Shown here: piece by piece, positions 16,854-26,354 of the stretch | How positions within the stretch are numbered: position 1 is the first letter of the stretch | Layout: each line of letters starts with the position of its first letter | Assembly (NCBI RefSeq): GCF_049994905.1 | Contig: NZ_CP188258.1 | Location: 2,170,001-2,234,000 of the forward strand | Source of the DNA: Diaminobutyricibacter sp049994905 | GTDB taxonomy: Bacteria; Actinomycetota; Actinomycetes; Actinomycetales; Microbacteriaceae | Reading direction: 5' to 3' | Length of the DNA: 64,000 nucleotides | Notes under the pieces: model-generated | The model's input: the letters and a program-made list of their open reading frames with translations, nothing else | The model's database searches: none | Told to the model about the DNA's origin: nothing | Program-made: the position numbers and the translations under genes

Positions 16854-18191
16854 ATGGACAAGCAGCGCGACTTCGTTCTTCGCACGATCGAGGAACGTGG
16901 CATCAAGTTCGTGCGGCTGTGGTTCACCGACGTCGTCGGCACCCTCAAGTCGGTGGCTATCGCGCCGGCAGAGGTCGAGGGCGCGTTCGCCGAGGGTCTC
17001 GGGTTCGACGGGTCGGCGATCGAGGGCCTCACCCGTGCGTTCGAGTCCGACCTTCTCGCGCATCCCGATCCGACGACTTTCCAGATCCTCCCGTGGCGTG
17101 GCGAGGTCGACCCGACCGCCCGCATGTTCTGCGACATCACGACGCCAGACGGGCAGCCCTCGGTATCTGATCCGCGCAACGTGCTCAAGCGCACCCTCGA
17201 GAAGGCCGCCGACCGCGGCTTCACGTTCTACACACACCCCGAGATCGAGTTCTACCTGCTGAAGTCCTCGCAGTTCGGGCCTGAAGGTCCTGACCCTGTG
17301 GACTCGGCCGGGTACTTCGACAACGTTCCCGGCGGCACCGCTCACGACTTCCGCCGGCGCTCGGTCCGGATGCTCGAAGACCTGGGCATCTCCGTCGAGT
17401 TCAGCCATCATGAGGCCGGTCCCGGCCAGAACGAGATCGACCTGCGCTACGCGGACGCCCTCACCACGGCCGACAACATCATGACCTTCCGCACGGTCAT
17501 CAAAGAGGTGGCGATCGAGCAGGGCGTTTACGCGACGTTCATGCCCAAGCCGCTGTCGGGCTTCCCGGGTTCGGGCATGCACACGCACATGTCGCTTTTC
17601 GAGGGCGACACCAACGCGTTCTTCGAAGCGGGTGCCCAGTACCAGTTGTCGAAGATCGGTCGGCAGTTCATCGCCGGTCTCCTCCGGCACGCGCCTGAGA
17701 TCACCGCGGTGACCAATCAGTTCGTCAACTCGTACAAGCGACTGTGGGGCGGCGACGAGGCTCCGAGTTTCGTGTGCTGGGGTCACAACAACCGGTCCGC
17801 GCTCGTGCGTGTACCGCTCTACAAGCCCAACAAGGGCCAGAGCTCTCGCGTCGAGTATCGTGCGATCGATTCTGCGGCGAACCCGTACCTGGCCTATTCG
17901 CTCATGCTCGCCGCGGGACTCAAGGGAATCGAAGAAGGCTACGAGCTCCCGCCAGAGGCTGAGAACAATGTCTGGGCTCTGAGCGACGCCGAACGCCGCG
18001 CACTGGGCTACAACCAGCTGCCCGCGAGCCTCGACCACGCCATCTCGCTGATGGAGGATTCCGAGCTCGTCGCCGAAACGCTGGGGGAGCAGGTCTTCAA
18101 CTACGTGCTGCTGAACAAGCGGCAGGAGTGGCACGCCTATCGTGCGCAGGTCACCCCGTACGAGCTGCAGACGAACCTCGAAATCCTCTAG
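16854..18191 (+). CDS. glnA2: Glutamine synthetase type I, GlnA2-like
   Basis: The 445-residue glutamine synthetase catalyses ATP-dependent ligation of ammonia to glutamate. Conserved sites include FTDVVGTLKSV at the N-terminus, the GFDGSAIEGL loop, HPEIEFYL and SFHHEAGPGQNEIDLR metal ligands, and KPLSGFPGSGMHTHMSLF. It lacks the ~25-residue insertion of the long GSI-beta enzymes, and the usual adenylylation-loop sequence (LYDLPPEE) is not present, matching the GlnA2/GSI-alpha class. An AGGAGGG-type ribosome site and a longer leader precede it, with TAACCT as a possible -10 about 28 nt upstream. It is followed 27 bp later by glnE. Confidence 0.9.
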   Translation: MDKQRDFVLRTIEERGIKFVRLWFTDVVGTLKSVAIAPAEVEGAFAEGLGFDGSAIEGLTRAFESDLLAHPDPTTFQILPWRGEVDPTARMFCDITTPDGQPSVSDPRNVLKRTLEKAADRGFTFYTHPEIEFYLLKSSQFGPEGPDPVDSAGYFDNVPGGTAHDFRRRSVRMLEDLGISVEFSHHEAGPGQNEIDLRYADALTTADNIMTFRTVIKEVAIEQGVYATFMPKPLSGFPGSGMHTHMSLFEGDTNAFFEAGAQYQLSKIGRQFIAGLLRHAPEITAVTNQFVNSYKRLWGGDEAPSFVCWGHNNRSALVRVPLYKPNKGQSSRVEYRAIDSAANPYLAYSLMLAAGLKGIEEGYELPPEAENNVWALSDAERRALGYNQLPASLDHAISLMEDSELVAETLGEQVFNYVLLNKRQEWHAYRAQVTPYELQTNLEIL

Positions 18192-18218
18192 GCCCGCCGC
18201 ACCCGGCAGTCCCGTCCG

Positions 18219-21200
18219 ATGACGCGCGAGCAGCTCACCCTGACGTCCCTGGCGCGAGCCGGGTTCGTCGATCTCGGCAAGGCGGGGGAACGGCTCGAAG
18301 AACTGTCCGAGCTGACAGGCCTCGCAAGTGATTCCCTGCTTGCCAGTCTCACGGTGTCTGCCGAGCCCGACGCTGCACTGATCGAGGCGCTCACGCTTCT
18401 GCGGAGGGTACCCGACCAGGCACGACCGTTCTTCGAACGAGCGGCCGATGCCCAGCGCATCCTCCGGGTCATCGGAGCGTCAACCGGGTTCGCCGAGTTC
18501 TTCCTCCGGCAGCCGGCCGAGCTGGCGTCGCTGTCCCGCCAGGTGGAGGCGCTCCCGACTGCTGACGTGCTCCGCGCCGACCTTCTGGATGCCGTCGGCG
18601 CCGTCGACGGGTTCGCCGCAGAGGTCGACGAGGCCGCGTGGACGCAGCTGCGTGTGCGCTATCGCCGCCGCCTGGCGCAGATCGCAAGTTTCGACCTCGA
18701 ACAGGCGGATCCGGTCGACGGTCTGGATGCGGTCGCAGCGACCCTCTCCGACCTCGCCGCCGCCGCGCTCGAGGCATCGCTCGCCGTGGCCCGACGCATG
18801 GCGAGCGGATCGGGCCCCGGCCGGTTTCCCGAAGCCGAGGTGCGTGCGACGCGCTTCGCCGTGATCGGCATGGGCAAGGCCGGCGCACACGAACTGAACT
18901 ACGTGAGCGACGTCGACGTGATCTTCGTGGCCGACGGCGACGAAGACGAGGGCGTGTCCTCGGGTCGCGCCGTCGACATCGCGACCCGCCTCGCCATCCT
19001 GATGATGCGCGGCATCGACGCGCCCGCACTCGAGCCGAGCTTATGGGAGGTCGACCCGAACCTGCGGCCGGAGGGAAAAGACGGGGCGCTTGTACGCACC
19101 CTCGAGTCGCATCTCGCCTACTACGATCGCTGGGCGAAGGGGTGGGAATTCCAGGCTTTGCTGAAGGCGCGTCCACTCGCCGGCGACACCGGCCTCGGTG
19201 CCCGCTACATCGAGGCTCTCGCGCCCAAGGTCTGGGCGAGCGCGTCGCGTGAGAACTTCGTCGAGTCTGTGCAGCGGATGCGCGAGCGCGTCACCGACAA
19301 CATCCCCGATGATGAGGTCGAGTACCAGCTCAAACTCGGCCCGGGTGGCCTGCGCGACATCGAGTTCACCGTGCAGCTGCTCCAGCTCGTGCACGGGCAG
19401 CTCGACGACCGTGTGAGGCAGGCCGGAACGCTTCCGGCGCTGGCCGCACTCGCAGCACAGGGTTACATCGGTCGCGTCGAATCCGCCGACTTCTCCCGCG
19501 ACTACCGCACCCTTCGCCTGATGGAGCACCGACTTCAGCTCCGCCACCTGCGCAGAACCCATCTCATGCCGCGCGACGAAGGAGACGTTCGGGTTCTCGC
19601 GCGTGCAACGGGCCTGGCATCCGGGGCTGCGGAGCTGGAAGATCGCTGGCTGGCAATCAAGCACCGTGTGCGCGGCCTCCATGAACGACTGTTCTATCGT
19701 CCGCTCCTGAGCGCCGTCGCCGCCCTGCCGAGCGAAGGCCTCAACCTGACGAGCGCGCAAGCCGAGGCACGACTGGCGGCCATCGGTTTCCGCGACCCAC
19801 GGGGGGCGCTGGTGCATATCGGGGCGTTGACCGGCGGAGTCTCCCGGCGAGCGGCCATCCAGCGCACGCTCATTCCGGTCATGCTCCAGTGGTTCGCCGC
19901 AGGTGCCGATCCCGACTACGGGCTCCTGACCTTCCGCCGGCTCAGCGAGGACCTCGGTTCGACGCATTGGTTCCTTCGGATGCTGCGCGACGCATCCGGC
20001 GCGGCCGAGCGCCTTACCCGGGTGCTCTCCGGTTCACGCTTCGCGGGCGAGCTGCTCGGCGGGATCCCCGAATCTGTTGCGTGGCTGGAGTCCGAAGAAG
20101 AACTTCGTCCGCGTTCGGCCACCCTCCTCGGCGAGGAGACGCGAGCGATCCTCGCGCGCCACGCATCCGCCGAGCCCGCGGCCGCGGCCTTGAGAGCGGC
20201 GCGCAGGAGAGAGGTGCTGCGTCTCGCGTTCTCCGCCATCCTGGGCTTCTGCACGGTCGACGAGCTCGCTCAAGGTCTCACCGACGTCACCGAGAACGTC
20301 ATCGTCGGTGTGCTCGAAGCGATCCGGCAGGAGCGGCCCGACGGCCGGAGCACCGAGTTCGCCGTGATCGGCATGGGGCGGTTCGGCGGACGCGAACTCG
20401 GCTTCGGTTCAGATGCAGACGTCATGTACGTGTTCCGGGCGCGTGAGAATGACATCGACGCGGCTCATACCACGGCGAAAGCCATCGTGAGTGAGCTCGG
20501 CCGGCTCACCGAAGACAATCGGCTTCCTCTCGACCTCGACATCGGCCTCCGCCCGGAAGGCAAGAACGGGCCTCCTGTCCGCTCGCTCGATTCTTACCGT
20601 GCGTACTATCAGCGTTGGTCCCTTACCTGGGAGGCGCAGGCCTTGCTGCGTGCTCGCGGTGTCGCCGGCGACGCGACCCTTCTCGACGATTTCACGGCGC
20701 TGGCCGACGAGGTTCGCTATCCCGCCCAGATCAGCGAGCAGGCCGTGCGGGAAGTGCGTCGCATCAAGGCGCGGGTCGAGAATGAGCGGCTTCCCCAGGG
20801 CGCGGACCCAACGCGGCACCTCAAGCTCGGGCGCGGCTCACTCAGCGATGTGGAATGGTTCGTCCAGCTCATCCAGCTCGAACATGCCGCAGCGCACCCG
20901 GCGCTGCGCACGACGTCGACCCTCGAAGCGCTGGCCGTCGCGGCGCACTCCGGGCTCGTCTCCGAACCGGATGCGGCCCGACTGCGTGAGGCGTGGATCT
21001 TCGCCTCGCGTGCGCGGTCGGCGATGACGCTCTGGTCGAACAAGACGGCGGACGTGCTGCCGGTCGACAGGGTGCAGCTCGAGGGAGTCGCGCGCCTGCT
21101 CGAATATCCGCCGGGCTCGGCAAGCGCTCTCGAACAGGATTACCTCGCGGTGACGCGACGCTCGAGGGCTGTCTTCGAGCGGACGTTCTACGGTCAGGTC

Positions 21201-21227
21201 GAGCGTCCGGCACCATCGACAGCATGA
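18219..21227 (+). CDS. glnE: Bifunctional glutamine synthetase adenylyltransferase / adenylyl-removing enzyme
   Basis: The 1002-residue GlnE has two nucleotidyltransferase domains. The N-terminal one has FAVIGMGKAGAHELNYVSDVD (near residue 214) and the C-terminal one has FAVIGMGRFGGRELGFGSDAD (near residue 712); each is followed by an acidic pair and a GlnD_UR_UTase-like helical domain. It adds or removes AMP on the tyrosine of long-type GlnA (here the 21796 gene). It sits directly between its substrate gene and glnA2, an arrangement common in actinobacteria. Length is typical. Confidence 0.94.
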   Translation: MTREQLTLTSLARAGFVDLGKAGERLEELSELTGLASDSLLASLTVSAEPDAALIEALTLLRRVPDQARPFFERAADAQRILRVIGASTGFAEFFLRQPAELASLSRQVEALPTADVLRADLLDAVGAVDGFAAEVDEAAWTQLRVRYRRRLAQIASFDLEQADPVDGLDAVAATLSDLAAAALEASLAVARRMASGSGPGRFPEAEVRATRFAVIGMGKAGAHELNYVSDVDVIFVADGDEDEGVSSGRAVDIATRLAILMMRGIDAPALEPSLWEVDPNLRPEGKDGALVRTLESHLAYYDRWAKGWEFQALLKARPLAGDTGLGARYIEALAPKVWASASRENFVESVQRMRERVTDNIPDDEVEYQLKLGPGGLRDIEFTVQLLQLVHGQLDDRVRQAGTLPALAALAAQGYIGRVESADFSRDYRTLRLMEHRLQLRHLRRTHLMPRDEGDVRVLARATGLASGAAELEDRWLAIKHRVRGLHERLFYRPLLSAVAALPSEGLNLTSAQAEARLAAIGFRDPRGALVHIGALTGGVSRRAAIQRTLIPVMLQWFAAGADPDYGLLTFRRLSEDLGSTHWFLRMLRDASGAAERLTRVLSGSRFAGELLGGIPESVAWLESEEELRPRSATLLGEETRAILARHASAEPAAAALRAARRREVLRLAFSAILGFCTVDELAQGLTDVTENVIVGVLEAIRQERPDGRSTEFAVIGMGRFGGRELGFGSDADVMYVFRARENDIDAAHTTAKAIVSELGRLTEDNRLPLDLDIGLRPEGKNGPPVRSLDSYRAYYQRWSLTWEAQALLRARGVAGDATLLDDFTALADEVRYPAQISEQAVREVRRIKARVENERLPQGADPTRHLKLGRGSLSDVEWFVQLIQLEHAAAHPALRTTSTLEALAVAAHSGLVSEPDAARLREAWIFASRARSAMTLWSNKTADVLPVDRVQLEGVARLLEYPPGSASALEQDYLAVTRRSRAVFERTFYGQVERPAPSTA

Positions 21228-21291
21228 GGTCGTGGCCGGGGTCTCCGCGCGCGTCTGTCGCGGGGGCGGTCACCCCGGATAGAGTTCGGGC

Positions 21292-21738
21292 ATGACTTAC
21301 GTGATCTCGTTCGAGGGCAGACCCGACCACGACTCCCGGGTGGTCGACACCCTGCCACCGCTTGTGATCTTCCCCGACGGGATGATCTATGACCGGCCCA
21401 CCGATCTCCCCGTCGAAGAGGACGCGAACGAGACCTACCCGGTCGCCTTCAGCCTGAGACCGCTCGATCGCGACGCGGCGACGCCGCCCGTGCTGCCACT
21501 CGATAACGGGTCGATGACCGCCTGGAAGACGGCCGACCTCACCTACACGCTCACGCAGGTCGACGCCGACACGATGACGGTTACCGCCGATGGCAACCCG
21601 GATTACGAGGTCCTGATCACGCGAACGGGAGAGTTCTACGACATCCAGTCGAACTCGCAGCAGGGGACTTTCACGGGAAGCGCCCAGAACTGGCAGGAGA
21701 TTCTGGTGAACTTCCTCGGTCTGCCCCGCAAGGACTGA
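21292..21738 (+). CDS. Hypothetical protein between glnE and glnA
   Basis: The 148-residue acidic protein has no recognised motif. It looks like a single soluble beta-rich domain (alternating strands such as ADLTYTLTQVDADTMTVTADG) with no signal peptide or membrane segment. The start is well supported: TAGAGT ends 6 nt before ATG 21292. Its 3' end runs into a strong bidirectional terminator shared with the convergent glnA. Composition matches its neighbours. No function is proposed. Confidence 0.65.
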   Translation: MTYVISFEGRPDHDSRVVDTLPPLVIFPDGMIYDRPTDLPVEEDANETYPVAFSLRPLDRDAATPPVLPLDNGSMTAWKTADLTYTLTQVDADTMTVTADGNPDYEVLITRTGEFYDIQSNSQQGTFTGSAQNWQEILVNFLGLPRKD

Positions 21739-21743
21739 AAAGC

Positions 21744-21780
21744 AGAGCCCCGGTCAGGAACATCTCCTGACCGGGGCTCT
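21744..21780. terminator. Bidirectional intrinsic terminator between the hypothetical gene and glnA
   Basis: A perfect 16-bp stem (AGAGCCCCGGTCAGGA at 21744-21759 and its complement at 21765-21780) closes a 5-nt loop. The upstream side is A-rich (GAAAAGC) and the downstream side starts TCTTCG, so it can stop transcription from either convergent gene. Confidence 0.85.
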
Positions 21781-21795
21781 TCGCTGTGTGGGTGA

Positions 21796-23220
21796 TTACA
21801 CCCCGTAGTAGAGCTCATACTCGAACGGGTGCGGACGCTGCGCGAGGGGCTTGATCTCCTTCTCGCGCTTGTAGTCGATCCACGTCTCGATGAGCTCCGG
21901 GGTGAACACGTTGCCGGCGAGCAGGAAGTCGTGGTCGGCTTCCAGCGCGTCAAGCACCTCGGCGAGGGTGCCGGGCACCTGCGGGATGCTCTTGGCCTCC
22001 TCGGGAGGAAGCTCGTAGAGGTCCTTGTCGACCGGCTCGTGCGGCTCGATGCGGTTCTTGATGCCGTCGAGGCCCGCCATCAGCTGAGCGGCGAACGCGA
22101 GGTACGGGTTGCCCGACGCATCCGGAGCGCGGAACTCGATGCGCTTCGCCTTCGGGTTGGTACCCGTGATCGGGATACGGATCGACGCGGAACGGTTACC
22201 GGCCGAGTAGACCAGGTTGACCGGGGCCTCGAAGCCGGGGACCAGCCGGTGGTAGGAGTTGACCGTCGGGTTGGTGAAGGCGAGCACCGCGGGCGCGTGG
22301 GCGAGGAGGCCACCGATGTACCAGCGTGCGATGTCGGACAGGCCACCGTAGCCCGCTTCGTCGTAGAACAGCGGCTTGCCGTCGTTCCAGAGCGACTGGT
22401 GCGTGTGCATGCCCGAACCGTTGTCGCCGAACAGCGGCTTCGGCATGAACGTCGCCGTCTTGCCCCACTGGTTCGCCGTGTTCTTCACGATGTACTTGAA
22501 CTTCAGGATGTCGTCGGCCGCGTGCACCATGGTGTCGAAGCGGTAGTTGATCTCCGCCTGGCCGCCGGAGCCCACCTCGTGGTGTGCGCGCTCGAGGATG
22601 AGGCCGGCATCGATCAGCTTGAGCGAGATGTCGTCGCGCAGGTCCGCCTGCTTGTCGACGGGGCTGACCGGGAAGTATCCACCCTTGTACGGAGTCTTGT
22701 TGGCGAGGTTGCCGCCCTCTTCTTCGCGGCCGGAGTTCCAGGCGCCTTCCTCAGAGTCCACCGAGTAGAAGCTGGAGTTCTGCTTCACCTCGTAGCGCAC
22801 GTCGTCGAAGATGTAGAACTCCGCCTCGGGGGCGAAGAAGGCGGTGTCCGCGATCCCTGTGGAGGCCAGGTACTTCTCAGCCTTCTTGGCGACCTGACGA
22901 GGGTCCTTCGCGTAGATCTCGCCGTTCCGCGGGTTGTAGATGTCGAACACCATGATCAGGGTGCGCTCGACGCGGAACGGGTCGACGTAGGCGGTGGAGA
23001 CGTCGGGGATGAGCTGCATGTCGGACTCGTGGATCGACGCGAAGCCGCGGATGGACGAGCCGTCGAACAGCTGGCCGACGGAGAAGAACTCTTCATCAAC
23101 GGTCGACGCGGGGATGTTGAAGTGCTGCTGGACACCGGGAAGATCGGTGAAGCGAATATCAAGGAACTTGACGTCAGTGTCCTTGATGAACTTGAGCACC
23201 TCGGAAGAATCACGGAACAT
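21796..23220 (-). CDS. glnA: Glutamine synthetase type I (GSI-beta, adenylylated form)
   Basis: The 474-residue enzyme is the main ammonia-assimilating glutamine synthetase. Landmarks: FTDLPGVQQHF, LFDGSSIRGF, the APEAEFYIFD and HHEVGSGGQAEINYR ligands, the KPLFGDNGSGMHTHQSLW active-site segment, and the adenylylation loop DLYELPPEEAKSIPQ, whose tyrosine is the GlnE target. ATG 23220 was chosen because MFRDSSEVLKFIKD is the conserved N-terminus; five extra residues to 23235 are not conserved. A four-part GlnR box lies ~75 bp upstream and a strong terminator downstream. Confidence 0.96.
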   Translation of the reverse strand: MFRDSSEVLKFIKDTDVKFLDIRFTDLPGVQQHFNIPASTVDEEFFSVGQLFDGSSIRGFASIHESDMQLIPDVSTAYVDPFRVERTLIMVFDIYNPRNGEIYAKDPRQVAKKAEKYLASTGIADTAFFAPEAEFYIFDDVRYEVKQNSSFYSVDSEEGAWNSGREEEGGNLANKTPYKGGYFPVSPVDKQADLRDDISLKLIDAGLILERAHHEVGSGGQAEINYRFDTMVHAADDILKFKYIVKNTANQWGKTATFMPKPLFGDNGSGMHTHQSLWNDGKPLFYDEAGYGGLSDIARWYIGGLLAHAPAVLAFTNPTVNSYHRLVPGFEAPVNLVYSAGNRSASIRIPITGTNPKAKRIEFRAPDASGNPYLAFAAQLMAGLDGIKNRIEPHEPVDKDLYELPPEEAKSIPQVPGTLAEVLDALEADHDFLLAGNVFTPELIETWIDYKREKEIKPLAQRPHPFEYELYYGV

Positions 23221-23294
23221 ACGGGGGACTCCCAAATGGCTTGGAACGGGACGAGCCGCACCTGCGGCCCGCTCTCTGAGGGTATGGGGAGGGG

Positions 23295-23332
23295 GTTTCC
23301 CTTCGGTGTCGCTAATGTTTCCAACATGTTAC
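23295..23332 (-). promoter_or_regulatory. GlnR box upstream of glnA
   Basis: On the minus strand the four 5-mers GTAAC, GAAAC, GACAC and GAAAC follow one another at exact 6-nt spacings (GTAAC 23332-23328, GAAAC 23321-23317, GACAC 23310-23306, GAAAC 23299-23295). This matches the known a1-b1-a2-b2 organisation of actinobacterial GlnR sites. It lies 75 bp before the glnA ATG. Its distal end overlaps the -35 zone of the divergent RDD gene, whose -10 is at 23349. Confidence 0.8.
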
Positions 23333-23360
23333 GCGTACCCCGGGCAGGTAAACTCAGGGA

Positions 23361-23789
23361 GTGCCAAGCCAGAATCCCCAGTCCGCCCGCCCCGGAGACA
23401 TGGCCCCCAGCGGTTACCCGGGGGAGCGACTCGGATTCCCCGACGAGGGTCGCGGATCGATCGCCCGACCGGGCAGGCGCATCATCGCCCTGGCGATCGA
23501 CTGGGGCCTGGCCATACTGGTCGGCCTGCCGTTCTTCCACAACGACGCATGGGCGAACCTCGGCATCTTCGTGGTCATGCAGATCGTGTTCATCCCGACG
23601 ATCGGCGGCAGCATCGGGCACCGCTTGCTCGGGCTGCGCCTGGTGGCGCTGAAGGGCGGGTGGATCGGTCTGTGGCGGCCTGTCGTGCGCACACTTCTGC
23701 TCGCGCTCGTCGTGCCTGCACTGGTGTGGGATTCAGACCAGCGCGGATTCCACGACAAGATCGCGGGAACGGTCCTGCTTCGTCTCTGA
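23361..23789 (+). CDS. RDD-family membrane protein
   Basis: The 142-residue protein carries the RDD signature RPGRRIIALAIDWGLAIL and the terminal RGFHDKIAGTVLL, with three or four hydrophobic segments. The N-terminal ~35 residues are hydrophilic. The family role is unknown, possibly ion exchange. Start GTG 23361 is 6 nt after TAAACT (23349-23354), pointing to a leaderless transcript. It is divergent from glnA and shares its 140-bp regulatory region, so GlnR could affect it too. Confidence 0.85.
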   Translation: MPSQNPQSARPGDMAPSGYPGERLGFPDEGRGSIARPGRRIIALAIDWGLAILVGLPFFHNDAWANLGIFVVMQIVFIPTIGGSIGHRLLGLRLVALKGGWIGLWRPVVRTLLLALVVPALVWDSDQRGFHDKIAGTVLLRL

Positions 23790-23805
23790 TGCAGAACGGA
23801 TAATG

Positions 23806-24510
23806 TCAGCGGGAGCGCTGCGGGCGAACCTTGAGGGGGTCGACGCCCTTCGGGATCGGCATCTGGTTTCCGAGCGAGTCGAGGCGGTTGCTGATGGCGA
23901 TGACCTCGGCCTTCGTCAGGGTCTGCTTGATGCGCGTGAGTGCACGCGGAACCTTGTGCAGGGGCACGGAGTCGGCATCGGGCCCGACACTGATGGTCGT
24001 CAGTGGCACGTTCGGGAGCACGCGTGTCACGCGGCGCCGTTCCTCGTCGATCATCTTGTTGGTCCGGGACTTGGGCCCTTCGCTGATCAGCACGACCCCG
24101 CCACGGCCGACGGCACGATAGACCGCATCGTGCGTCTTGCCGTTGACAGCCACAGGCATCTCAGACCCACGCCAGCTCTTGCGCAGCGAGCTGCGCAAGA
24201 CGGCGCCCACCGCACCGGGCTGGCCTTCGATCTGCGAATAGGCGGCACGTTCGGCTCGTCGACCCAGGATGATGAGCGCGAGAAGCACGCCGGCCAGCAC
24301 GCCGGCGACGATCCAGAGCACCATCGTGAAGACGTTGCCGTCGGACAGGAAGACGGCGAGCAGGATGCCGGCGATGATCGGAAGCGCGATTCCGCCGACG
24401 ATGTAGAGCAGGGCCCGGTTGTCGTAGCGGCGGGTCATCTGGAACACCTGCCACATCTGCTTGAGACGGCCTGGTTCCTTCGTCGCGGACGTGTCCTTGC
24501 TGCGTGCCAT
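23806..24510 (-). CDS. DUF4191 membrane protein
   Basis: The 234-residue protein has two adjacent hydrophobic helices (about residues 35-85, YIVGGIALPIIAGILLAV and VLWIVAGVLAGVLLALIIL) and a soluble C-terminal domain with the DUF4191 pattern RAERAAYSQIEGQPGAVGAVL, then GRGGVVLISEGP. The family is actinobacterial and normally sits just downstream of lipA, as here (49-bp gap). The start at ATG 24510 is supported by TATCCT 7 nt upstream, suggesting its own leaderless promoter besides read-through from lipA. Function unknown. Confidence 0.82.
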   Translation of the reverse strand: MARSKDTSATKEPGRLKQMWQVFQMTRRYDNRALLYIVGGIALPIIAGILLAVFLSDGNVFTMVLWIVAGVLAGVLLALIILGRRAERAAYSQIEGQPGAVGAVLRSSLRKSWRGSEMPVAVNGKTHDAVYRAVGRGGVVLISEGPKSRTNKMIDEERRRVTRVLPNVPLTTISVGPDADSVPLHKVPRALTRIKQTLTKAEVIAISNRLDSLGNQMPIPKGVDPLKVRPQRSR

Positions 24511-24559
24511 GGTCTCTAGGATACCGACTCGTTCGGGCGTGTCATGACCGTGTTCGCGC

Positions 24560-25549
24560 TCAGGACACGGCCTGGGCGAAGCCGAGAGACGCATCCGCCA
24601 GATGACGGAGCCCTTCAGGCACTTCGCGTCCCTTTGCAAGCATTGATTGCGCCCACAGACGGCCGGCCCTGTACGACGAACGGACGAGCGGACCTGCGAG
24701 TACGCCGAGAAAACCGATCTCTTCGGCTTCGTGCTTCAGTTCGATGAATTCCTCGGGCCGTACCCAGCGAGCGACCGGCAGGTGACGGGGGCTGGGGCGC
24801 AGATACTGGGTGATGGTGACGATGTCTGTGCCTGCATCGTGGAGGTCCTGCAGGGCCTGGCTGACCTCTGCGCGCTCTTCGCCCATCCCGAGGATCAGGT
24901 TCGACTTCGTGATGAGGCCGGCCCGGCGTCCCTGCGTGATGACGTCGAGCGACCGGTCGTAGCGGAATGCCGGCCGGATGCGCTTGAAGATACGCGGCAC
25001 CGTCTCCACGTTGTGGGCGAAGACCTCAGGATGCGCGCTGAACACCTCGCCGAGGTATTCGGGATTGCCCGAGAAGTCGGGAACGAGGATCTCGACGCCT
25101 GTGCCCGGGCTCTGGCGGTGGATCTCCCGGATGGTCTCGGCATACAGCCACGACCCTTCGTCGGGCAGATCGTCGCGCGCCACGCCTGTGACGGTGGCGT
25201 AGCGCAGGTTCATCTGGGCGACGGACTCCGCGACCCGGCGAGGCTCATCCGTGTCGTAGTCAGCGGGCTTGCCCGTGTCGATCTGGCAGAAGTCGCATCG
25301 TCGCGTGCACTGCGAGCCGCCGATGAGGAATGTGGCCTCCCGGTCTTCCCAGCACTCGTAGATGTTCGGGCAGCCGGCTTCCTGGCACACCGTGTGGAGT
25401 CCCTCGCTCTTGACGAGTGACTGGAGCTGACGGAACTCGGGTCCCATCTTCGCCTTCGTCTTGATCCACTCGGGCTTTCGCTCGATGGGTGTCTCGGCGT
25501 TTCGGATCTCGAGCCGGAGCATCCGGCGTCCTTCGGGGGCTGCGGTCAT
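24560..25549 (-). CDS. lipA: Lipoyl synthase
   Basis: The 329-residue radical-SAM enzyme inserts two sulfurs into protein-bound octanoyl groups. Both iron-sulfur motifs are intact: the auxiliary cluster CQEAGCPNIYEC and the radical-SAM CTRRCDFC. The C-terminal RSSYRAG with the cluster-ligating serine is also present. ATG 25549 was chosen because it overlaps the lipB stop by 4 bp; the longer frame reads into lipB. Targets include the E2 protein encoded nearby at 27873. Confidence 0.95.
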   Translation of the reverse strand: MTAAPEGRRMLRLEIRNAETPIERKPEWIKTKAKMGPEFRQLQSLVKSEGLHTVCQEAGCPNIYECWEDREATFLIGGSQCTRRCDFCQIDTGKPADYDTDEPRRVAESVAQMNLRYATVTGVARDDLPDEGSWLYAETIREIHRQSPGTGVEILVPDFSGNPEYLGEVFSAHPEVFAHNVETVPRIFKRIRPAFRYDRSLDVITQGRRAGLITKSNLILGMGEERAEVSQALQDLHDAGTDIVTITQYLRPSPRHLPVARWVRPEEFIELKHEAEEIGFLGVLAGPLVRSSYRAGRLWAQSMLAKGREVPEGLRHLADASLGFAQAVS

Positions 25550-26196
25550 GCGACTGTCTCCAGTTCGGTTGCTCCGAAGGCGCGCACGAAGGCGTCCTTG
25601 ACAAGGGGTACGACGTCGGTCGGCGTGACCGTGCGTCCGAGGACCTGGCTGATGGATGTGATGCCCGCGTCGCGGATTCCGCACGCGACGATGTGATCGT
25701 AGGCTTCGAATCCGTTCGAGCAGTTCAGTGCGAACCCGTGCATCGTCACGCCTTCGGCGACGCGGATGCCGATCGCGGCGATTTTGCGGTCCGGTCCGTC
25801 GCCGACGATCCAGACCCCGGATCGCCCCTCGACCCGCACGCCGGGGACGGCCAGCGCCGCCAGGACGTCGATCAACATCCCCTCGAGCTGCCGCACGTAG
25901 CCGACCACATCGATCGGTTCGGTGAGGTGCAGGATCGGATAGCCGACGAGCTGCCCCGGGCCGTGCCAGGTGATCTTGCCCCCGCGGTCGACGTCGATGA
26001 CGGGCGTGCCGTCGGTCGGCCTCTCGGAGTCCTCGGTGCGTTTGCCCGCGGTGTACACGGACGGGTGCTCGAGGAGGATGACGGTATCGTGCGCCCGGCC
26101 TGCAACGACAGCCGCGTGAAAGTCACGCTGCTGCTGAAGGGCCTCGGTATACGGCACGGAGTTGGCGCTTAGCCCCGCGACGACGAAGTCGACCAC
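25546..26196 (-). CDS. lipB: Octanoyltransferase (lipoyl/octanoyl-ACP transferase)
   Basis: The 216-residue enzyme moves octanoyl from acyl carrier protein to lipoyl domains. The RGGKITWHGPGQLVGYPI block, the catalytic lysine in RKIAAIGIRV and the catalytic cysteine in IVACGIRDAGITS are present. It is translationally coupled to lipA (ATGA overlap). GTG 26196 lies 6 nt after a TAGACT hexamer on the minus strand, consistent with a leaderless lipB-lipA mRNA. Confidence 0.95.
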   Translation of the reverse strand: MVDFVVAGLSANSVPYTEALQQQRDFHAAVVAGRAHDTVILLEHPSVYTAGKRTEDSERPTDGTPVIDVDRGGKITWHGPGQLVGYPILHLTEPIDVVGYVRQLEGMLIDVLAALAVPGVRVEGRSGVWIVGDGPDRKIAAIGIRVAEGVTMHGFALNCSNGFEAYDHIVACGIRDAGITSISQVLGRTVTPTDVVPLVKDAFVRAFGATELETVA

Positions 26197-26354
26197 CGGA
26201 ACAGTCTAAGCGCATCCCGCGGCATCTTTTGACTAAATGGACTGAGTCCAGAAATTACTTCTCGGCTCCTCCCCATCGGCGCGATTGCGCGACTTATCCA
26301 CGGATCCGGAAGCCCGACTTCGCCGGTCCGCGCCTCTGGGCTCGACTTGATGTC

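Noticed and set aside
26294..26302. DnaA-box-like TTATCCACG upstream of the pseudokinase
   Set aside because: A single 8-of-9 match with no neighbouring boxes or dnaA/dnaN genes; chance occurrence is likely.
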